A DNA stretch of 64,000 nt from Rhabditoides inermis (lineage: Eukaryota; Nematoda; Chromadorea; Rhabditida; Rhabditidae): contig CAWZYM010000439.1 of assembly GCA_963966185.1 (NCBI GenBank), forward strand, positions 97,024 to 161,023. The letters are read 5' to 3'. Numbering within the stretch: position 1 is the first letter of the stretch; each line of letters starts with the position of its first letter. Shown piece by piece: positions 32,123 to 42,500 of the stretch. Below the pieces are notes generated by a model. The model saw only the letters and a list, made by a program, of their open reading frames with translations, did no database searches and was not told the origin of the DNA. Made by a program: the position numbers and the translations under genes.

Positions 32123-32775
32123 GGAGTGGCTGAGGGTGAAGTCAGCTGGGCACGAGGGCTCTGTAGATTTCACTTGTACCTCCACCCTCTGCGCGCATTT
32201 GCAATGGTCGTCGATGACTTAATCGGGACGACAGACGGGCTTCTGGAAGACATGATCTCTCTCTCTCCTCACCTTGCCTTCGCATCGATAGCATCCGCAG
32301 CTGAGGTGCTCAAGTATCTCCAACTCAGTGATATTTTGCAGTTCTAATACATTCCTTTCGGAATTCCATATAAACTCGCCAATCTGGAAAAAATGAGTCT
32401 CACAAGACTGTCGAGAGTTGGAAGACAAGAAAGATTCATCACACCATGCCTTATTTACCGTGTGGTTGGTTTTTTGTACGGCGCGCGGATCGCAGCCGTC
32501 TCCCCATTCACAACAGTTGCCCACACACCGGTTCACCTAGAAACTCTATCGTATGGTTCCATTCTTGTGGGCTAGATCAGAAGACGACGAGTCTCGTGGC
32601 AAACGTGCGCAAGAGCTGCAAACGTCTTTGCCTCTTGACAAGAGCGTTGTGACTGAGTGTCATCGCGAGTTGCCCCCTTTCTCACCATCACACATCTAGG
32701 CACCCGAAAAATATTGTTCATTCCATTTGCACTGGGGTTCGTTGGCGGCGACGGCACGCTGGCGGCGACGGCACT
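32123..32775. other. No convincing gene
   Basis: Several short open frames on both strands, none with a domain, repeat or splice structure I can support. Confidence 0.4.
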
Positions 32776-32937
32776 ATTCATATCTTGAATTGTGCCAGAT
32801 GTATCACGTAAACTGAAACCTGCGTGTCAATGCTCACCTGTTGAAGAGTGCACCGATTCTCAACAGGCTGCGATTTCAACATGTTCAAAAATGCTCTTGT
32901 CTGCGCTGAAAAGAAAAGTTTTATTCATTTACAAAAT
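32776..32937. repeat. Dispersed repeat, third copy
   Basis: Matches 6316-6474 and 25993-26151 with scattered substitutions but outside the segmental duplication. Confidence 0.75.
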
Positions 32938-33880
32938 GTAATTTTTTTACCTGTGTTTTCATCGTTCGGTGCGATGATGACATGATCTTCAGTTCTCTGT
33001 CGTAGCGACGAGAAAGAGTTATCTGAAGTTGTGGAATTGTGTAAGAAGAAACAACGACTCACGTTGAGCGGGGGCCACAAAAGACAACTGTCCGATCAGG
33101 TCGTCAATCGAGAGCCCCTTTTGCAGACTTAATAATCATTTATAGTTCCTCTCATTTCTCTGCCAGCGCGCGGTCGCGTGCCTTTCCCTGTTATTCCCCC
33201 GACCCCTGAACAATGCTGTGCGGCGGAGGACACTAACCGGACTGGTATTCGATTTTGCTACTCTCTACATCTACGGCATTGAGACGGGAGAGGAATCCTC
33301 GAAGAAGATGAAACTCTCGGAGACGTCTCTTCGCGATCGATCGTTGAAGCCCGGATCTTCCGCCGCCGAGATCGAAACTTCCCCAGAAGCCGCAAGCAGG
33401 GGATGACAAGCATCACCAACAACGCGTACGCATCCACGGGACCACCGAAACCCGTGTTGTTGGAACTCGCAGTAGGCATTATATTACTGTATTTTACCGT
33501 ATCCCACCGTAATTAACGTAATCGATATTATGTGCTACTTGATTCGAGATAAATATTGATATTGATATATTGATATATTGATATATAGTTATTTATATTT
33601 AATAATTAGCAGTTTTTTCTAAAGCTCTGCAGATACATAACTTCGAATTGCATTCATGCGACTACCAATGTGTTCCCCAGTTCGTCTAGTCAGATCTGCA
33701 GCCCACTATGCTTACCGTTGCAGTACGTGATCGGGAATTTCATCGGAATGAATTGCCACGGTTCGGATAGTTGCACAGTGGACAGTGGCGCTCGTACTGA
33801 CCGCGCCGCAAGCACGCGACGCGCCAGCTCCACTGCGAATTACTCTGACTCGGGGGCGCTATTAGCCGGCAACTAAGGGC
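32938..33880. other. No convincing gene; ATATTG simple repeat
   Basis: Includes a TGATAT/TGATATAT run at about 33552-33590. The open frame at 33218-33406 has no recognisable domain. Confidence 0.4.
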
Positions 33881-33892
33881 CGTTTTGCGGTT

Positions 33893-33992
33893 ATCTCGCC
33901 ACTAGTGCGCCACTAAGCGTGACAGTTCTGCTTCGCCACTAATTCGCCACTACGTCGCTAATAGCGAGCTAATAGCAGATTTTTTAGGAATA
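33893..33992. repeat. GCCACTA-rich block (candidate left end of a gene-capturing element)
   Basis: CGCCACTA or a near variant occurs several times, ending CTAATAGCGAGCTAATAGCAG. The last 15 bp are the reverse complement of CTGCTATTAGCTCGC near 36306. Confidence 0.45.
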
Positions 33993-34239
33993 TAGTGTCG
34001 TGTGGTGTTTGCACAACTGTTGAACATTTGCGAAAAGATTTCGAAAATTCAAGTTTTGTTTTTGTTTTTCTCATTTTTTGCATTATATATGTAAAGTATC
34101 GTGTTATTTTATGTTTTTTTTATCATTTGTTTGTGACAGTCGTATTCTTTGAATGCCTAATGTGTGAGGTGAGTGTGTGTGTCGTTGGCGAGTCACCGGT
34201 TCATGCATTGCATAACTGTCCGAGAAGTGGACACGATTT

Positions 34240-34408
34240 CGTGAATGATGTATATTGCATACGTTATTTGAGGGGGAAGACTCGTTTGAACGACGATCCG
34301 ATGCTGGGCGCGCGCATCAACAAGCAGGCCGACGGCACCGAGCCCTACTCGTGGATCAGCTACGGAGAGTACGGAGAGGTGCGCGTCAAGGGAACGCGCG
34401 GGGGATAG
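34240..34408 (+). pseudogene. Exon resembling the N-terminal region of long-chain acyl-CoA synthetase
   Basis: The translated segment LNDDPMLGARINKQADGTEP followed by YSWISYGEYGEV resembles the stretch near the N-terminus of long-chain fatty-acid CoA ligases, where a (N)xGPxLGxR motif precedes PYxWxxY. This is known family pattern, matched by eye. Only this exon is present, and no AMP-binding core follows, so it is a fragment. Confidence 0.4.
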
Positions 34409-34589
34409 GATCTGTCAGGACAAAAGGTACACTTTTTTCATTTCAAAGCTGGTTGAAAAGTGATACGGTATGGTGTGCATTATGAAGTGATTATACCTAT
34501 CATCCATATGGTTCACGTTTGATCGATACGTTTCCAGCACTCTGCGCTGTTGTCGCGGCTTGTGTGCTGCTGGTTTGTCTGGATCTGAG

Positions 34590-36080
34590 GAGAAGAAGAA
34601 GAAGGGATGGAACGAGTGGAGGGACGAGACGACAGTTCGGGTATGGCATCCACTCCAGGCGGCCAATGGAGACTGGGAGGAGGAGAAGGCGGAGCTGATG
34701 GCACGCCTCGAGAAGGCAGGTATGATTATGATATTGTATGCGAGCATCGCTTGACTTCCAGGCAGGTCGCTTGACGCTGACCTGCCTGGAAGTGATGAAG
34801 AGAGTGGAGGAGAAACTGATTGACGCGGAAAAGAGCCTCCACGAGATGCATGACAAGGAGGAGGTAAGGGAGAGAGAGAGGGACTGAAAGACGCCGGTGT
34901 CGTCTAGAAAGGCGACGGGGTCTCCTCCGTGCCCTCTCCGATCGACCAGCTTCGCGAGGATCTCAAGGCGAACACTGAGCTGACCGAGGAGTACGATCGA
35001 CTGCGACAGGACAAGGAAGATGTGGAGAAGGGGATCTAGGTGGGCAAGGTCTGAATAGGCATGGCTTATGTGAGTGTGGTTTTAGGTGCGTCAGAACTGC
35101 ATTGACGAAATGATCGTGCAGAGGAACTCTCTGCAGCACCAGCACCGGCACATGGTCGAGTCGCTGGCCACCGCCCACCGACAGACAGCAGCTGACGGAC
35201 AAGAATAAGGTGAGGGAGGAGAAAGCTGGCTGGGAGTCGGAGAGGGAGAGGGAGCAGCTGGGACATCTACTGACCGAGATACACGAGGTATGCGTGGGAT
35301 TCTGGCAGCGGCTGGAGACGACGATGGCAGAACTGACATCTGCGCGACCTGGCTGATATGGCTGAGAAGGGGGTGTGTGGTGTGTGGACATTTGAATTCT
35401 TCAGCTCATCGTCTGCGGCTGCGGAGAAGCAGTCGGCGGAGCTGCGCCGTTTTCGGGAGCACCTTCTGTTGGTGGAGGAGGCGAGCACCTGTGGAGGCCG
35501 AGAGACGGGAGACGGGGCTGCGGGAGCAGATACGCCTCCTCGAGCAGCGCACCACCGCCGCCGCCGACACTGTCGCCGTCAGCAGCCAGCAGTACGAGGT
35601 CAGAGGAGAAGAGTGTGACAGAGGACGCGGCAGAAGACGCCGGCAGGAGATGGCGCGCGCCAGGCGCTGTGTCGAGAAGGTACGTCTCTTTCTCTCCCCC
35701 TTCTCTCCCCCTCCTCTCCCTCTCCCTCTTCCTCCTCCCCCTCTCACCCCTCCGTTGCAGCTGGAGCAGCAGTTGCACGAGGCTCGCGCGAGACGAGTAC
35801 CGTGTGGACGACGCGACTGTTCCTGTCGGACAAACAGCACGACATCGCCCTGCTGCTCGCCAGCATCCTCGAGTACAGCGCCGACGACGTGGAGAAGGTG
35901 CAGCTGCGGTGGGCGGTGGCGCAGACGACTTCTTCGCTTTGCCGACCCGTCGCCAGTGAAGACCACCTTCTTTCACGGTGTGAGCAAGCAAGGTGAGCAT
36001 GAGCATTATGATTCAATTATGTTATGTTTCAATCTCACTGTTCATGCAACGTCCGTCTTCTTTCAGGACGTCCTATGAGG
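34590..36080 (+). pseudogene. Golgin-like coiled-coil gene, degraded, left copy
   Basis: Exon-like blocks with heptad-rich Glu/Lys/Leu sequence: EEEKAELMARLEKA, KRVEEKLIDAEKSLHEMHDK, DQLREDLKANTELTEEYDRL, NSLQHQHRHMVESLATAHRQ, KAGWESEREREQLGHLLTEI, RETGLREQIRLLEQRTTAAA, then KQHDIALLLASILEYSADDV near the end. The last block resembles the GRAB/GRIP-related domain of TRIP11/GMAP-210-type golgins. A stop at about 35036-35038 and frame changes near 35190 and 35795 break the reading. The family call is an inference from coiled coil plus the C-terminal block. Confidence 0.4.
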
Positions 36081-36310
36081 TGGAATCGCCGAAGCCAACG
36101 CGAGCGCGGTCAACCCTACTACCAAGACGACGGGAAACTACTAGAAGACCCTCACCAATACATAAATAAACCTGTCCATTAATGATAAATGTTATTCAAA
36201 ATTTTGTAAAATATCATTGTATACTAGCGATAATAAGGTAGCAAGGAAGGGGCGAATATGAAACGCGAATAATCGCGGGTATTCGCGGCTCGAGGCAACG
36301 AGATTCTGCT
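35154..36310 (+). repeat. Palindrome left arm (1,157 bp)
   Basis: Exact inverted partner of 36507-37663 about an axis near 36408. I saw only one or two base differences (for example at about 35850). It covers the 3' half of the golgin-like pseudogene and its downstream flank. Confidence 0.95.
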
Positions 36311-36420
36311 ATTAGCTCGCCACTATCCCGCCACTACTGCGCCACTATCTCGCGAGGGCAAATTTTAGTCGCGAGATAGTGGCGCACTAGTGGCGAGCTA
36401 TTAGCGGGATGGGGTCATAG
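36311..36420. repeat. Hairpin of CGCCACTAT-type repeats at the palindrome centre
   Basis: TATTAGCTCGCCACTATCCC and following sequence through CTATCTCGCGA pair with the downstream TCGCGAGATAGTGGCGCAC and GTGGCGAGCTATTAG. The hairpin is not part of the 1,157-bp arms but sits inside their 196-bp spacer. Confidence 0.85.
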
Positions 36421-36506
36421 TACCAGCAAGCGCTAGAGCGCGATTATATCACTTATTATATCACGATTATACGCGATTATATTATGATTATATCACGCGA
36501 TTATAT

Positions 36507-37663
36507 CGCAGAATCTCGTTGCCTCGAGCCGCGAATACCCGCGATTATTCGCGTTTCATATTCGCCCCTTCCTTGCTACCTTATTATCGCTAGTATACAA
36601 TGATATTTTACAAAATTTTGAATAACATTTATCATTAATGGACAGGTTTATTTATGTATTGGTGAGGGTCTTCTAGTAGTTTCCCGTCGTCTTGGTAGTA
36701 GGGTTGACCGCGCTCGCGTTGGCTTCGGCGATTCCACCTCATAGGACGTCCTGAAAGAAGACGGACGTTGCATGAACAGTGAGATTGAAACATAACATAA
36801 TTGAATCATAATGCTCATGCTCACCTTGCTTGCTCACACCGTGAAAGAAGGTGGTCTTCACTGGCGACGGGTCGGCAAAGCGAAGAAGTCGTCTGCGCCA
36901 CCGCCCACCGCAGCTGCACCTTCTCCACGTCGTCGGCGCTGTACTCGAGGATGCTGGCGAGCAGTAGGGCGATGTCGTGCTGTTTGTCCGACAGGAACAG
37001 TCGCGTCGTCCACACGGTACTCGTCTCGCGCGAGCCTCGTGCAACTGCTGCTCCAGCTGCAACGGAGGGGTGAGAGGGGGAGGAGGAAGAGGGAGAGGGA
37101 GAGGAGGGGGAGAGAAGGGGGAGAGAAAGAGACGTACCTTCTCGACACAGCGCCTGGCGCGCGCCATCTCCTGCCGGCGTCTTCTGCCGCGTCCTCTGTC
37201 ACACTCTTCTCCTCTGACCTCGTACTGCTGGCTGCTGACGGCGACAGTGTCGGCGGCGGCGGTGGTGCGCTGCTCGAGGAGGCGTATCTGCTCCCGCAGC
37301 CCCGTCTCCCGTCTCTCGGCCTCCACAGGTGCTCGCCTCCTCCACCAACAGAAGGTGCTCCCGAAAACGGCGCAGCTCCGCCGACTGCTTCTCCGCAGCC
37401 GCAGACGATGAGCTGAAGAATTCAAATGTCCACACACCACACACCCCCTTCTCAGCCATATCAGCCAGGTCGCGCAGATGTCAGTTCTGCCATCGTCGTC
37501 TCCAGCCGCTGCCAGAATCCCACGCATACCTCGTGTATCTCGGTCAGTAGATGTCCCAGCTGCTCCCTCTCCCTCTCCGACTCCCAGCCAGCTTTCTCCT
37601 CCCTCACCTTATTCTTGTCCGTCAGCTGCTGTCTGTCGGTGGGCGGTGGCCAGCGACTCGACC
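36507..37663 (-). repeat. Palindrome right arm with truncated golgin-like pseudogene
   Basis: Reverse complement of 35154-36310. It ends abruptly at the GTCGAGTCGCTGGCC point of the source gene, so only the 3' exons were duplicated. It carries the same frame lesions, which means they predate the duplication. Confidence 0.95.
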
Positions 37664-37929
37664 CTTCATTGAAATCGCTGTGCGCCCATTCACTCGCAAA
37701 GCGGCCTGTGCGCGCGCCGCTCTCTCTGTGGGGCGCGCTGTGCAACTATCCGGGCCGTGATTGCGAGCGGAAGTAGAGCCAACAGAAACCAGAGCCGCAT
37801 AGCGATTTTTTTGTCAGCTAAACGGACAGTTTTTTTTCGTAGCAGCGGGTTTCATTTATATATATACCACGGAATGTGCACACCATACCCTGCGCAAACT
37901 ACAGAAAGAACCACGTAAGGGTGAGTGAA

Positions 37930-38600
37930 CACAACAAAATATCGAATTTCACTCGCCGCAGAAACGTTACGTATACAAAAAAAAACAAAAGAGTAATGCG
38001 GACCATTGGTCACTGATTAAACCTTCTGCCAATCTTGCCATCTCAGCATCTCACATTTAGTTTACAAGCAGTAAAGGGCACATATTTCACATTCACAGGT
38101 TTCGATCTAAATTGATCGCGACGGGACCCAAGTCTCATTCGAATATTTCAGACGGTGATCGACGCGTATACGTACTACGCCAATGTGGCTGATGCGGCGG
38201 CGAAGGGCACTCAACCACAGTGGAGGCTGGAGTACATCACCAGGATACGGTAACTGGAAGGAGTACCTTATTAGCTCGAGTACGGTAGTTCGAGATTCGA
38301 GAAGACTGTAGCGGACAGAGTGGATTAATACCCCTCACAGATTAGACACTTTGTTTTGACCCATAAGAATCCATTTTGTAACCGCTGGAGAGATGATTTA
38401 TACCGCGGAAGTGGACAAATGATAAACGCAACATATAGAATTTCTCACGCAACAGAAACGTGACGTACACACAAACAAAATTGTGATGCAGATTGGTCAC
38501 TGATAAAAAAGTTGTAGCGGGCTGCCAATAGTACCACCTCACATGCAGTTTTCAAGTACAGTTATTCACATAAAGGTGATCTCGATTCAACTTGGGAGGA
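37930..38600. repeat. Two diverged direct copies flanking an exon-like segment
   Basis: 37930-38115 and 38415-38600 share CAGAAACGT-ACGTA, AAAC-AAA, GATTGGTCACTGAT and CTGCCAAT landmarks in the same order. The sphingomyelinase-like exon lies between them. Confidence 0.55.
38152..38249 (+). pseudogene. Exon resembling the C-terminal region of acid sphingomyelinase
   Basis: A single exon with AG acceptor and GT donor encodes TVIDAYTYYANVADAAAKGT followed by PQWRLEYITRI. Acid sphingomyelinase-like phosphodiesterases have a YxYxxNLTxAN...P.W..EY segment after the metallophosphatase core, and this fits by eye. No neighbouring exon of the family was found, so it is a fragment or an isolated exon of a dispersed gene. 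Confidence 0.4.
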
Positions 38601-39500
38601 TTACTGCATTATATAATTATATTGAGTACGATAGTTTGAAAATACTACACACTACAGTCAATAAAATGAAATACTACTGGAAGACGAATTTCTTCTGTTG
38701 CACATCCTATAAGACTTATTAGGTAGATGAATCCATATTATTTATTTATTTTTATTGAAAACAGGAAGTGTGAAATGGTGAGAGAAGCGAAAGGAAGAAT
38801 GGTGAGAGAAGCGAAAGAGAAACGGCTTTTTGGCAGCGAGCCGACATATCATGTCCTAGCGAATGAAGACTGTAGATCACAGACTTACTGTACACATAAT
38901 TAGGGAGAGACGGTAGCGCACTGCTAGTTTTTCTTCTTTCCTTTCTTAGGTCCCGTTTCGAAGTAGGCGCTGAAGATAAAAGTATAAAAAAAGAAGAAGT
39001 ATAAAATAGTATAAAAATTGCGTTGAAGATATGCGATGTGCGACGGTACATTTGAATTTGGAAATTTTGAGAGACTTCCGAATGAGCCGAAATGTGCACT
39101 TCCAACATTCAAAAACATGAGAAAATGGGTAGTGACATATTCTCCACAATCTTCCCTTATAAGAACCATGCAAAACAATTTTTTGAAACAAATCACAAAA
39201 AAGTGTACAATTGTGTATGGTTGAGTGTTAGTTAGAATCTCGTTTTAGAAATCAATCAATAGTTTTCGCTTCGCGCGAATTTTTGTATTTATCAGCTGTT
39301 TTTCTCGTTTCGTTTTGTTTTTTTTGCGTAATTTTATGAAGTAATAACTCTAAAACATTTTCAGGATATTAACAACTCGAATTCATACATATTTGAATGA
39401 AATTAACCACTCACAGACTGCTGCTCTCGTTCGGAGCACTGGTGAGGCTTTTGCGTCATATTTTTGGCAATTTATTTTAACAAAGTCATATTGTGTTCAG
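38601..39500. other. No convincing gene
   Basis: AT-rich region upstream of the first recognised Notch exon. A 62-codon frame at 39036-39224 has no clear domain. It may belong to a long Notch intron. Confidence 0.4.
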
Positions 39501-42500
39501 ATCGCGTTCGTTGATGCGCTGTCGTGTGACTCGTTGGCCTGTGAGCGCGGCTCCTGCAACGAGAACGGCACGGAGTGCAACTGCGACTATGGATACGGAG
39601 GTGAGTCATGGTTTATATTTTTATGTAATGTTTAATTGTTTCAGGCCTGTTGTGCGACTGGAGCATGTGCGATCCGAACCCGTGCGAGAACCGCAACGCT
39701 AAGGGCGTCTGCAAGGTGCGAGCTCATTTTGATTTCTCATATCACATTTTGACTTTTACAGATCAACAACGACAACAGCGACTACGAGTGCCTCTGCCCC
39801 GGCAACTGGAGGGTGATTTCTATTATTATAAATATCATCTTTGTATTTACTTTTAATTATGAAACAGGGGCGCAACTGCTCGGTGAACCACAACCCGTGC
39901 TATACGTTCGGCGTCGCGTGCCAGAACGACGGAAAGTGAGTGTTTTCTTTTTTTTTTCTTGTGATTATTGTATAATTGTGCTAGGTGCCGGAACGTGGAG
40001 TCGGCGGACCGGTGGACGCTGGACTACTCTTGGGTGTGCGACTGCGCGAGCGGCTACGCTGGCCCGCACTGCGAGCACGAGATTGATCTCTGCCACACCG
40101 GCGAGGTGAGCTGTCTGAGCGACGATGACCTCGTGACCCCTTAGATGGGTGGCACGACGCTCCCTGGCTTGTATCGCTCTGCTATATAATGATAATGTAT
40201 TTTTATTTGTAATTGAAACAAAGAAAGCAATAATAATGTTACATTCACTCGTGAACTAGTAGGCTGTGCCATAAGAGTGCGACGCTGCTCTGACTTCAGT
40301 TGTGTCGTTTTTATATAAGATTGGCACGCAAAGCTGCCTCAATTTTAGAGTACAACCTAGCGTGACCCTTGAAATTGTTACCCGAAATTGTTACTGAAAT
40401 TGCATGTTTATTTATCTACTACAGAATGGCGAGCCTTTCTGCAAGAACGGCGGAGAGTGCTCGCAGAAGCGCTACTGCACCTGTCTCGATGGTGATTTTT
40501 TTCTAATTAAAACAATTATTGTTTTGTTTCGTTAGATAAATAGTATAGTAAATAAATATAATCTTGTTGCAGCAGACAAATTGCAGTATCATATTTGCAT
40601 TTGTCTTAGTGTATATGGTGTATCATATTTTCCATTGGTTCACATACTCTTGCAGGTTTCGGCGGTGTTCGCTGCGAGCTTCCGGTGCCGCTGTACGCCT
40701 CCTTTAAGCAGCTCGGATGCTTCCCCGACCAGCCTGCGGTGCGTTTGTTATTGTTATTATTGTTTATTAGTTTGCTGTTATTATGTTTGCGCCTCGCAGG
40801 CGTGCGCGATACGTTTCGGCAACGGCGAGTGCGACGAGATGTGCGCGACGCCCGCGTGCCTCTACGACGGCTTCGACTGCATCAACGAGAACACGCAGTG
40901 CAGGTGCGCCCGTGCTGGTTTCACTAAACCATGTTTACTTTGTTTCGTGGATATGTTATTTAAGCAATTGTGGAGGACCTTTATTATCTTAAACGATATT
41001 GCATTTTGTTTAAATTTAAACAAATGCGAGTTGTAAGCAGTATTCACAGGGAGCGTCTGCGCTGCACGTCCGCGCTGGGCAACGGCAAGTGCGACGCGGA
41101 GTGCAATTCGGCCGAGTGCGGATGGGACGGCGGCGACTGCGAACTCGGACCCGGTGCGTTTGCTGTTGGTGCTAGAGCCTGCAGCTGGTTGATGTTTGTG
41201 ATTTGTTGCTGTTAGAGTCGCGAGTCGCATAATAGTTGGATCATCTTTATAAAATTGTTAGTGTTCAGAAGGTGGTGCGTACATTGTACGGAACCGTGCT
41301 ATGTGAAATGTAACTGTGGATGTTGCAGACCGCCTCCCGCTGTCGCAGTCGTCGGTGGCCTCTTCCTCGCCCGTCCTCCTCTCGGTCGCCCTCGCCGTCC
41401 CGCCAACAGAGGCCCTCGCCAGGCTCGCCTCTCTCAAGGCCGATATTGCTATGGTGGATTAGGATTAATTAATATTGAAACTTACAATGTTTTGATAATG
41501 ATGATTGTTCAGCGTCTGTCGTCTCGTGTGATGGTGGCGCGCGACGATGTCGGTCCGCTTGTGATGGAGTGGGATCCGAGCGGCGAGCAGGCGGGAGGAG
41601 AGACAGACAGGGTGGACATGGACAGGCCGGAGAAGTGAGTGAGGCTGGCGGGTGAAGGGTGAAGGGGAAGGTGGAGGGATGTAGAGAGTTGTTTTAATGC
41701 ACAGTGATTGTATGTTTCACGTTGTATTTGTGATTTGCGCTGGAAGAAAGTATCAATCCAGAGCTGCCTGCTGCTGACCAATCATGAACATACCGATGTG
41801 GCATGATTATCAATACCATTTCATTTATAATATACAAAATGACAGTTCGATGTCGCTGGGGACGGTGGTGGTTCTGGAGGTGGACACGAGGCAGTGTCTG
41901 GACAAGAGGAAGGTGGACAAGCACGTGCGCTGCTTCGAGACCATCGCCCAGGTGTGTGACAGGTGTGAGCGAGATGTTCACGATGTTGTTACTGTAGAGT
42001 ACTGAAAAGTGAAAGTATTGTGGTTTATCCTACAGAGGCTGTCAGAAGCATTGTTATTACGATATTCATCTCATTCAAAAATATGCAGATATATGGACGA
42101 TATTCTAATAATACACAAAACAGACTCCACTGTTGTCTCTAACGAGGAGTGTCGTTAGAGCCACACTCTCGGATCCGAACCAAATTGATAGGATACCTTA
42201 TTCAGGACCCCAGACATCGATTTCTGGTGTTACTTTTTCCTACGCGCCATATACGTTTTCAGTACGAAAACGTACAGGGCTGGTTTTTTGCTTCCTCATT
42301 CCACCTCTGGCGGTCAATGACCGAGCCGTTGTGGCCTAGTGGTTAGCGCATCAGTCTGTCAGACCAGAGGCTGGGGTTCAAGTCCGCGCACACGATTTTT
42401 GTTTTGCCAACACTTTCTGGACTTTGCGTTTCTTGTTGATGGAGAAAACACAGATTACAAATTTTCACGCTTTGTTATAACTGTTTTCAAACTGAACGTT

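Noticed and set aside
35401..35966. Arg-rich proteins antisense to the golgin-like exons
   Set aside because: GC-rich coding sequence leaves antisense frames open. There are no domains, and the same frames appear as mirror images in the palindrome's other arm.
39036..39224. THAP-like small protein
   Set aside because: The expected C2CH zinc-binding spacing is not present in the 62-codon frame.
42318..42392. Functional tRNA-Asp gene
   Set aside because: A and B boxes are good, but the anticodon stem does not form five pairs, and the sequence is part of an inverted repeat present twice in the same element.
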